Origin: Nonomuraea jiangxiensis
Lineage (GTDB): Bacteria; Actinomycetota; Actinomycetes; Streptosporangiales; Streptosporangiaceae
Direction of reading: 5' to 3'
DNA: 64,000 nucleotides
NCBI RefSeq assembly: GCF_900099965.1
Contig: NZ_FNDJ01000012.1
Coordinates: 248,001 to 312,000, forward strand
Numbering within the stretch: position 1 is the stretch's first letter; each line of letters begins with the position of its first letter. The position numbers were made by a program, and so were the translations under genes. The notes beneath the pieces are model-generated. The model was not told the origin of the DNA. It worked only from the letters and a program-made list of their open reading frames with translations, and did no database searches. Shown here piece after piece: positions 32,587 through 38,893 of this stretch.

Positions 32587-33501
32587 GTGGAAGTTAGCGA
32601 CATGATAGATCCGCTACCCGAGTTGTCCACCGAGCAGAGCGATCCCCGCTACAGCGACATCGACCGGCTGCCGACGGAGCAGATCGCGCGGTTGATGAAC
32701 CAGGCCGACGCCGCCGTGCCCGACGCCGTCGCGGCGGTCGTCCCGGCGATCTCGGCCGCGATCGACGCGATCTCCGCGCGGATGACCGAGGGCGGAAGGC
32801 TGCTGTACGTCGGCGCCGGCACCTCGGGACGGCTGGCGGTGCTCGACGCGAGCGAGTGCCCGCCCACTTTCGGCACCGATCCCGAGCTGGTGCGGGGCAT
32901 CATCGCCGGCGGGCCCGAGGCGCTCACCCGATCCGTGGAGGGGGCGGAGGACGACGCCGAGGCGGGCGCCGCCGCGATGAAGGACCTGGCGGTCGGGCCG
33001 CTGGACTCGGTGGTGGGCGTGTCCGCCAGCGGGGGTGCTCCTTTCGTGCTGGGCGCGGTGGGCGAGGCGGCCGGGCGCGGCGCGCTGACGGTGGGCCTGT
33101 CGTGCAACGACGGCGCGCCGTTGTCGGCCGCCGCCGAGCACGCGATCGAGGTGGTCGTGGGGCCCGAGGTGGTGACCGGGTCCACCAGACTCAAGGCGGG
33201 CACGGCCCAGAAGCTCGTGCTGAACATGATCTCGACGATCTCCATGGTCCGGCTCGGCCGTACCTACGGGAACCAGATGATCGAGATGGCGACCATGAAC
33301 CGCAAGCTCGCCGGGCGGGCGTTGCGCATGGTCAGGGACATCACCGGGGCCGACCAGGAGACGGCCGGCGCGGCGCTGGACGCGGCGGGCGGGCAGGTGA
33401 AGACCGCGGTGCTGATGATCCAGCGCGGGCTCGACGCGGACGGCGCCCGCGCGCTGCTGCAGTCGCACGGCGAACGCCTGAGCGACGCGCTCAGCGGCTG
33501 A
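32587..33501 (+). CDS. murQ: N-acetylmuramic acid 6-phosphate etherase MurQ
   Basis: A 304-residue SIS-domain enzyme that removes D-lactate from MurNAc-6-phosphate to give GlcNAc-6-phosphate. The phosphosugar site is LLYVGAGTSGRLAVLDASECPPT, and the catalytic acids known from Escherichia coli MurQ (Glu83 and Glu114) are kept in ASECPPT and VEGAEDD. The motif TGSTRLKAGTAQKLVLNM is diagnostic. The start may be the GTG at 32587 (GGGAG 9 bases upstream) or the ATG at 32602 (AAGGGTGG upstream). It lies between divergent namZ and the serine hydrolase gene. Confidence 0.95.
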   Translation: MEVSDMIDPLPELSTEQSDPRYSDIDRLPTEQIARLMNQADAAVPDAVAAVVPAISAAIDAISARMTEGGRLLYVGAGTSGRLAVLDASECPPTFGTDPELVRGIIAGGPEALTRSVEGAEDDAEAGAAAMKDLAVGPLDSVVGVSASGGAPFVLGAVGEAAGRGALTVGLSCNDGAPLSAAAEHAIEVVVGPEVVTGSTRLKAGTAQKLVLNMISTISMVRLGRTYGNQMIEMATMNRKLAGRALRMVRDITGADQETAGAALDAAGGQVKTAVLMIQRGLDADGARALLQSHGERLSDALSG

Positions 33502-33581
33502 CCGCACGCACCTTCTTGACGATCGCACGGGCCTCCGGCTTGAGGGCATGGGCCGCGGCTTGAGAGCACTGGCCTCGGGTC

Positions 33582-33632
33582 GGGCACGGCCTCGACTTGA
33601 GGGCACGGCCTCGACTTGAGGGCACGGGCCTT
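33582..33632. repeat. Short tandem repeat after murQ
   Basis: A 19-base unit (GGGCACGGCCTCGACTTGA) occurs twice exactly at 33582-33600 and 33601-33619, followed by a partial third copy. Degenerate versions reach back to about 33530. It fills the 243-base gap between murQ and the hydrolase and shows no coding signal. Confidence 0.8.
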
Positions 33633-33744
33633 CGGCGGATGGGACGTACCGGATACCGGGTGCCGGGTGCCGCGCCGGCCGCCACCCGGCTGGATGGGGA
33701 GGGAACGGATGACGGCCCGGCTCGACGGGGAGAGGGGAACGGGG

Positions 33745-34812
33745 ATGTCCGATCGGCTGGACGCGATCCTGGCGGACGCGGTGCCGCGCGTCTGCCCGGC
33801 CGCGGTCGCGCTCATCGCCGTGGACGGCTCCGTGGTGGCCACCGCCGCGACCGGAGAGCTCGTACGCTACGCCGACGCCGCCGGGACCCTGGCCGCCGAG
33901 CGCCCGCCCGTACACCGTGACTCGATCTTCGACCTGGCCTCGGTCAGCAAGCTGTTCACCACGGTCGTGCTGCTCTCCCTGGCCGAGGAGGGCCGGCTGG
34001 GCCTGGACGAGCCGGTGGCCGCTTGGATCCCCGGCCGCGACCTGCGTATCACGCCGCGCCGGCTGCTCACCCACACGGCGGGCCTGCCCCCGACCCGCCG
34101 CATCGACCACGAGCTGCCCGGCGCCGATCACGCGACCCGGATGGCCGCGATGCTGGAGACGCCGGTCACCCACCCGGTCGGCGGCTCCTACCTCTACAGC
34201 GACGTCGGCATGGTCATCGCGGGCCGGGTCGCCGAGCTGGCCGGCGGCGCGCCACTTGACGCGCTGGTCCGCGCCCGGATCACGGACGTGCTCGGGCTGC
34301 CCGACACCGGCTACCGCCCGGCCTCGCCGTCCCGGATCGCCGCCACCGAGTGGAAGCCGGAACGCCGGGGCCCGGACGAGCACGTCTGCGTGCGGGGCGA
34401 GGTGCACGACGAGACCGCCTACGCGCTGGGCGGTGTGGCGGGCCACGCGGGGGTGTTCGCCACGGCGGGCGACCTGCTGGCCTTCGGCGAGGCGCTGCGA
34501 CTCGGCGGCGGGCCGATGCTGCGCCCGGAGAGCGTCGCCGAGATGGTACGCGACCAGGGCGCCGAGGGGGCCGCGTTCCGGCACGGGCTGGGCGTGCGCC
34601 TCGGCGATCCGGGCATTGTGGGGCCGCTGGGCGCCGCCGCGTACGGCCATTCGGGGTTCACCGGCACCTCGCTGGTGGTCGATCCCGGCCGCCGGTTGAC
34701 CGTGGTGCTGCTGACGAACGCCGTCCACCCCGTACGGGGAGGCGAGGGCATCGGCGAGCTGCGCCGCGCGGTCGCGGCGGAAGCGCTGCGCTTGGCCGCC
34801 CCCGCCCTCTGA
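33745..34812 (+). CDS. Serine hydrolase of the beta-lactamase/AmpH-like family
   Basis: A 355-residue serine hydrolase. The nucleophile motif SxxK is SVSK in LASVSKLFTT, the YxN equivalent is YSD in YLYSDVGMVIAG, and the third motif is HSG in YGHSGFTGT. The ATG at 33745 has AGAGGGG upstream; an in-frame ATG at 33709 also has GGGAGGG. No signal peptide is visible, so it is probably cytoplasmic. The position next to murQ and namZ parallels YbbE in the Bacillus subtilis murQ cluster, which supports a role on muropeptide or MurNAc ester/amide bonds. The exact reaction is unknown. Confidence 0.87.
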   Translation: MSDRLDAILADAVPRVCPAAVALIAVDGSVVATAATGELVRYADAAGTLAAERPPVHRDSIFDLASVSKLFTTVVLLSLAEEGRLGLDEPVAAWIPGRDLRITPRRLLTHTAGLPPTRRIDHELPGADHATRMAAMLETPVTHPVGGSYLYSDVGMVIAGRVAELAGGAPLDALVRARITDVLGLPDTGYRPASPSRIAATEWKPERRGPDEHVCVRGEVHDETAYALGGVAGHAGVFATAGDLLAFGEALRLGGGPMLRPESVAEMVRDQGAEGAAFRHGLGVRLGDPGIVGPLGAAAYGHSGFTGTSLVVDPGRRLTVVLLTNAVHPVRGGEGIGELRRAVAAEALRLAAPAL

Positions 34813-34883
34813 ACTCGGTAGTACCGCCGTGGCCCACCACGTCACGGGCCTGCGGCGTCGCCTCGCTGCCCCCGCCGCTGGAA

Positions 34884-34889
34884 TAGCCT
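34884..34889 (+). promoter_or_regulatory. -10 element of the leaderless VOC gene
   Basis: TAGCCT (TANNNT) ends 6 bases before the ATG at 34896. Confidence 0.5.
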
Positions 34890-34895
34890 GAAGGT

Positions 34896-35273
34896 ATGTC
34901 CGTCCATCTGAACCACACCATTGTGCAGGCCAGGGACAGAGACGAGACCGCCGCGTTCCTGGTCGACGTGCTCGGGCTGGAGCCGGCGCCGGTCTACGGA
35001 CCGTTCCGGGTCGTCACGCTCGGCAACGACGTCTCGCTGGACGTCGTCCAGGCGGGCGGGGACGTGGTGGCGCAGCACTACGCGTTCCTCGTCAGCGAGG
35101 AGGAGTTCGACCAGATCTGGGGCCGGATCAAGGATCGCGGGCTGCCGTACTGGGCCGATCCGCACCACCGGCAGGCCGGCCGGATCAACACCAACGACGG
35201 CGGCCGCGGTCTCTACTGGTCCGACCCCAACGGTCACAACCTGGAGATCATCACGGTCCCGTACGGCGGTTAG
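34896..35273 (+). CDS. VOC-family (glyoxalase/bleomycin-resistance fold) protein
   Basis: A 125-residue vicinal-oxygen-chelate protein with two beta-alpha-beta-beta-beta modules. Metal-ligand positions are HLNHTIVQ near the start, QHYAFLV in the middle and a Glu in GHNLEIITVPY at the end; the DPNGHNLE block is typical. Such proteins serve as dioxygenases, isomerases or drug-binding proteins; the class cannot be set here. Its stop overlaps the convergent LLM gene by 4 bases. Confidence 0.85.
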   Translation: MSVHLNHTIVQARDRDETAAFLVDVLGLEPAPVYGPFRVVTLGNDVSLDVVQAGGDVVAQHYAFLVSEEEFDQIWGRIKDRGLPYWADPHHRQAGRINTNDGGRGLYWSDPNGHNLEIITVPYGG

Positions 35274-36157
35274 GGAGCCAGCGCCTCCAGTGCCTCCTCC
35301 GCCCGGCGCATCGCCTCCTTGGCGTCGAGCGTGACGAACTCGCGGTCGAAGTTCAGGTCGTGGAAGACCTCCGTCACGCCGGCGGCGGCCAGTTCGGCCA
35401 CGTCGTGCCGGATGTCGTCGTACGTGCCGGTCAGCGACCGGTCGGAGCGGGCCGCCCTGACCTGCGTGACGCCGCGCACCACGATCCGGAACGCGTCCGC
35501 GTCCCGCCCGGCCTCGGCCACCGCCTCCTTGAGCAGGCGCACCCGGCCCGCGATGGCGGACAGGTCCTCCCTGCTGGAGCTCACCCACCCGTCGGCCAGC
35601 CGGGCGGCACGGCGCAGCGCGACCTCGGCGGCGCCCCCGAGCAGGATCGGCGGCGGCCCCGGCTCTGGCTTGGGGTCCATGTGGGACGGCGAGACCCGGT
35701 AGAACTCGCCGTGGTGCTCGATCACGTCGTCGGCCCACGCCTTACGCAGCACCTCGACGTACTCCTCGCCGCGGCGCCCGCGCCGCTCCATGCCGACGCC
35801 GGTGGCCTCGAACTCCTCCGGCACCCAGCCCAGCCCGAGGCCGGCCGTCAGCCGGCCGCCCGAGAGCGTCTGCAGCGTGGCCAGCTGCTTGGCCAGCACC
35901 ACCGGCTGCACGTACGCGTTGATCACGGCCACCCCGAGCCGGATCCGGCTCGTCACGCCGGACAGGTGAGCCAGCGTGATCAGCGGGTCGTGCACGCTGC
36001 GGTAGGTCGGCCCCATCTGGTGCCCGACGGGGTACAGCAGTCGCTGGAAGGTCCAGAGCTCGTGATATCCGAGCGCTTCGGCGCGGGTGGCGACACGGCG
36101 CAGGTTCTCCGGCGTGGCCCACGCCCCTGACTGGGGTACGGCGAAACCGACTCTCAT
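35270..36157 (-). CDS. LLM-class F420-dependent oxidoreductase
   Basis: A 295-residue luciferase-like (beta/alpha)8-barrel protein. It has MRVGFAVPQSGAWATPENL at the N-terminus, LAHLSGVTSRIRLGVAVINAY for the substrate and cofactor side, GRLTAGLGLGWVPEEFEATG and PPILLGGAAEVALRRAARLADGW. These blocks fit the actinobacterial F420-dependent group with TIGR03619-like layout. It would move hydride between F420 and an unknown substrate. The ATG at 36157 is chosen over the GTG at 36178 because the first beta-strand then begins at residue 2. Confidence 0.9.
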   Translation of the reverse strand: MRVGFAVPQSGAWATPENLRRVATRAEALGYHELWTFQRLLYPVGHQMGPTYRSVHDPLITLAHLSGVTSRIRLGVAVINAYVQPVVLAKQLATLQTLSGGRLTAGLGLGWVPEEFEATGVGMERRGRRGEEYVEVLRKAWADDVIEHHGEFYRVSPSHMDPKPEPGPPPILLGGAAEVALRRAARLADGWVSSSREDLSAIAGRVRLLKEAVAEAGRDADAFRIVVRGVTQVRAARSDRSLTGTYDDIRHDVAELAAAGVTEVFHDLNFDREFVTLDAKEAMRRAEEALEALAP

Positions 36158-36162
36158 GCCCC

Positions 36163-36783
36163 CTAGTCTGTCCGACACGAGTACGCCCCAGACACTTGCC
36201 CGTGACCTTCGAGGAGGAATGAGACCAGTCCCCCACCGGCGTGGCCATCCGGGAGCACCTCGTCATACAGATTCGACTGGTAGCCGGACAGCACCACGGC
36301 GGACTTGCACCCGGCGAGGAGTCGCAGCAGCCGGGCGGGCTCGCGGCCCAACTCCCTTGACATAGTGGCCGCTGCCGAACGCGTTGCGGGTGGAGCACAG
36401 GTAGGGCGGGTCCACGTACATGGCGGTCTGCGGCGAGACCATGCGCTCGATCAGCTCGAACGCGTCCACCTGCTCAATGACCGCCTCCCGCGACCTGCTG
36501 GCGTGCAGCGCCGCGGCGGCTCTCTTCGAGCCGGCCGGGTTGTTGACCCGCGTCCTCGATGTCGGCCGACTCCAGGACGCGTCTGCCTCACCGCTGCAGG
36601 ACCGGGTGCACTGGATCCACCAGTGACGAGCGCGCTCCAGGTCCGACGCCGTGGTGTCGCCGAGTTTCGCGGCCTGGTGCTCGGCGCGGGCGTACGGCGT
36701 CGACTCGATCGCGCGGATCAGCACGTGGCCAGGAACGGACCGGGCCGCCCCTTGGCGCCGTAGTACTGAAAGGGAGGCCGCAC
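36163..36783 (-). pseudogene. Decayed D12-class DNA adenine methyltransferase
   Basis: Three reading frames on the minus strand together give a phage-type Dam-like methylase. The N-terminus (from GTG 36783) reads PPFQYYGAKGRPGPFLATC. A second frame reads YARAEHQAAKLGDTTASDLERARHWW and AMYVDPPYLCSTRNAFG with catalytic DPPY. A third reads CKSAVVLSGYQSNLYDEVL. The segment that normally carries the EPFxGSG-type cofactor loop is missing. The gene therefore has at least two frame changes and one deletion, and cannot make an active enzyme. It lies beside integrase remnants, consistent with a dead mobile element. Confidence 0.8.
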
Positions 36784-36855
36784 CCCATGATGAGCACTCC
36801 CTATGGGCCTATGGTAATCACACGTATCCATATTCTCGGGGAGAGCAGGCCGAAC

Positions 36856-37104
36856 GTGAACCTCGGACCAATCGAACTGGTGATTGTTGCGGTATTGCTC
36901 ATTGGAATCGTCATGCTGGTCATACGCCTGAGACGACACTTGGCGGAACGAGGTTCAGGCCCACGACGACCTTCACCTGTGAATCCGACGCCGCGAGAAC
37001 CGCGACAGCCACGAGAGCCGCGACGAGCTTTGACCGTTGCAGCCGAGATAGCGGGCATCATCGGCGCTGTCGCTGCCATCTTGGCCCTGCTCATCGACCG
37101 CTGA
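36856..37104 (+). CDS. Small two-TM membrane protein
   Basis: An 82-residue protein. The N-terminal helix (LGPIELVIVAVLLIGIVMLVIRL) looks like a TatA-type segment, then comes a basic Pro/Arg-rich loop (PREPRQPREPRRA), then a second TM (EIAGIIGAVAAILALLI). The GTG at 36856 is chosen because upstream ATGs at 36787-36790 would add a polar leader. It lacks the TatA FG hinge and amphipathic helix, so a Tat role is not supported. Base composition is less GC-rich than the neighbours, which fits the surrounding element. Confidence 0.6.
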   Translation: MNLGPIELVIVAVLLIGIVMLVIRLRRHLAERGSGPRRPSPVNPTPREPRQPREPRRALTVAAEIAGIIGAVAAILALLIDR

Positions 37105-37209
37105 TCGAAGCGATATCAAGACATCGGTAACGCCTAGCACGTCGCATGGGGGCGAAGCTTTCCACGCGGACTGTTCGGCCGGTGCGCTCTTGGCGCACAT
37201 CAACCGGCG

Positions 37210-38027
37210 TTACCAGGCGCCTCGCTTACTCCAGTGCCGACGCCACCAACTGGGAAGGATCTCTTTCAGTTGGTTCGCCGGGTGCAGATAGATCATCGTC
37301 GTGTCCACGCTCTCATGATCGAGAGCTTCCTTGATGTCCACCGCGTTCGTGCCCAGTTCCTTCGCCATCGACGCCCAGGTGCGCCGCAGCATGTACGGAG
37401 TCACTTTCCCGGCGATCCCGGCCCGGCGGCCAATCCGCGCCACCAGCCCCGACGCCGACGACCGGTAGAAGCGGCCCCCGGTGTCGGTCACGAAGATCCG
37501 CCCGGTGAGCTGCGGCACCGCCAGCTCAGCGGAGATCGCTTCCTCGACCCGGCTCCCGGTGCGCACCAGGACTCGGATGAACGCCGCGGTGCGCAGCCAG
37601 GCCAGGCCGAAGTCGACGTCGGCCGCGGCCACCAGATCGCGGGCCGGGTCAACGCGATCGTCTCGGAGCGGTTTCCGCGACACCTTCGGCCGGCGGGTCC
37701 GCTTGAACCGGTTGGCGTCGATGATCTCCTCGTCGGCGAGGTAGTCCTACCACGACGACACCGCCGAGATCCGTCGTGCCATCGTCTTCAGTTCGAGCCA
37801 CCGCTTATAGACGTCGCCATGGGATTTGCGCGCCCGCAGCGGGTCAAGGCCGGTCTCGGTGCAGAGCTCGAACCACCGCGCGATCTCGCACCGGCAGGCG
37901 TCACGCATGTTCTCAAGTCGTACGACAGCAGCCACGCCATCGTTGTGTCCTGGGCGAAGCCGAGCAGGGTTGGCGGGAAGACGATCCCGCCGGCCCCGCC
38001 CGGCTCGCGGACCAGCTCAGCGGTCAC
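37210..38027 (-). pseudogene. Broken tyrosine recombinase (integrase)
   Basis: From the GTG at 38027 the N-terminus reads VTAELVREPGGAGGIVF and WLLSYDL, then the frame shifts near 37920 to RDACRCEIARWFELCTETGLDPL (core-binding domain). An amber codon at 37747-37749 interrupts SAVSSW*DYLADEEIIDANRFK, where related enzymes have Tyr. The same frame then continues into the catalytic domain with RTGSRVEEA (Arg I), YMLRRTWAS (box II, with the usual His replaced by Tyr), LDHESVDTTMIYLHP (His and nucleophile Tyr). It is inactive as a full-length protein unless the amber codon is read. Confidence 0.85.
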
Positions 38028-38234
38028 GTGCCGCCTCGTTCGAGCCTGTCGAGCATCGCTCGCAGTTGCGGGTTCCCAACAGCCAAGCGCTCCAGCTCCG
38101 GGCGGGCGTGCGCGTACAGCTCCGGAAGGACGGGGTCGCTCCCTTCCAGAGCTGCGGCAACTGCCTGCCCCGTCGCATCCGGCCACCGCAGGCGGACACG
38201 GTTTATCAGACGGTCAAAGTCGCTTATCGGGCAT
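38024..38234 (-). pseudogene. Small element gene with a 1-nt insertion
   Basis: The reading frame ending at 38024 gives a coherent charged protein (SDFDRLINRVRLRWPDATGQ and ALEGSDPVLPELYAHARPEL), and its TGA overlaps the integrase GTG by 4 bases. No start exists in that frame. One base fewer at GATAAGC near 38226 would join it to the ATG at 38234 and give a protein of about 69 residues; the span is 211 bases, one more than a multiple of three. I read it as a frameshifted gene once coupled to the integrase. Its family is not recognised. Confidence 0.55.
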
Positions 38235-38421
38235 TCCCGCGTTCGGCGAGCTGATCACCAACGTACAGCAGCGCGTGAACGATCGCCGGGATCTGGTCGG
38301 CGACGTAAATGGCCACCGCTTCGGGAGTGTGGTGTCGTTCGCCGTAGGAAGTCATGGCCGCGGCGAGCACGTCGAGCGCTTCCTGCCGGTGGTCGGTTGG
38401 AGCTTCATTGGCGTTACTCAT
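38224..38421 (-). CDS. Small acidic protein of the decayed element
   Basis: A 65-residue protein (MSNANEAPTDHRQEALDVLA ... VHALLYVGDQLAERGNAR). Its stop overlaps the start of the next, frameshifted gene, so the three minus-strand genes once formed one unit ending with the integrase. It is mostly helical, without TM or known motif. It may be an excisionase partner or control protein of the element, but nothing in the sequence shows this. Confidence 0.5.
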   Translation of the reverse strand: MSNANEAPTDHRQEALDVLAAAMTSYGERHHTPEAVAIYVADQIPAIVHALLYVGDQLAERGNAR

Positions 38422-38758
38422 GATCACTTCTCTCTGCCACAAGGAGAGTTACGTGATCAATCTATCCAGTGATCTATGGCCATAACCTGGATTATGATCA
38501 TCTGCTAACAACCCCGCTCCCCCGCTATTCCACCGCGCGATCACGGTCACCTGAGAGCCAGACTGGGCTATGGGACGCGAACTCCGCGGCGGTCTGCATG
38601 GGGATCGACCCGGCATTGTCCAAGAATTGCTTGAGATACTCTCTGCCCAAGCCCCAATCGCCCTAAAGGAAGGCGACGGCGATGCGGGAGCGACGGTCCG
38701 ACCAGGTGGGATCCTGGTCGGGGGCCTTCGTGTGTGAGAAATCGACCAAGGGTCGTGA
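38422..38758. other. Low-GC spacer of the island with one orphan small ORF
   Basis: This 337-base stretch has AT-rich patches (38455-38515) and contains only the 55-codon plus-strand ORF at 38570. No transposase, tRNA or clear direct repeat was found. Confidence 0.4.
38570..38737 (+). CDS. Orphan 55-residue ORF
   Basis: From the ATG at 38570 a 55-residue peptide can be read (MGRELRGGLHGDRPGIVQEL, then LLEILSAQAPIALKEGD and GGILVGGLRV). It has a plausible amphipathic helix followed by beta-type segments, and codon choice looks natural. A stop lies 6 codons upstream in frame. It may be the surviving end of a larger gene. No family recognised. Confidence 0.3.
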   Translation: MGRELRGGLHGDRPGIVQELLEILSAQAPIALKEGDGDAGATVRPGGILVGGLRV

Positions 38759-38893
38759 TCAGACTCTAACCGCGCCCAAGAGTCGGCAGGGCGCAATGGG
38801 TTCCTCGTCGATGACGATCTCGAACACGGCCAGGTGGCCGTCTTCGTTCTCGCTGACCTGGACCACGGTGTAGTCGATGCCGCGCGAGGTCAA
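38759..38893 (-). CDS. Possible 44-residue protein after the 969-residue gene
   Basis: A TTG at 38893 overlaps the stop of the large gene (TTGA). It begins a peptide with GIDYTVVQVSENEDGHLAVF and EIVIDEEPIAPCRLLGAVRV, which looks like a real beta-rich protein piece. It could be a coupled small gene or a fragment of one. No family recognised. Confidence 0.33.
   Translation of the reverse strand: MTSRGIDYTVVQVSENEDGHLAVFEIVIDEEPIAPCRLLGAVRV

Noticed and set aside
36856..37104. TatA translocase subunit
   Set aside because: The first helix is similar in character, but the FG hinge, the amphipathic helix and tatC are absent and a second TM is present.
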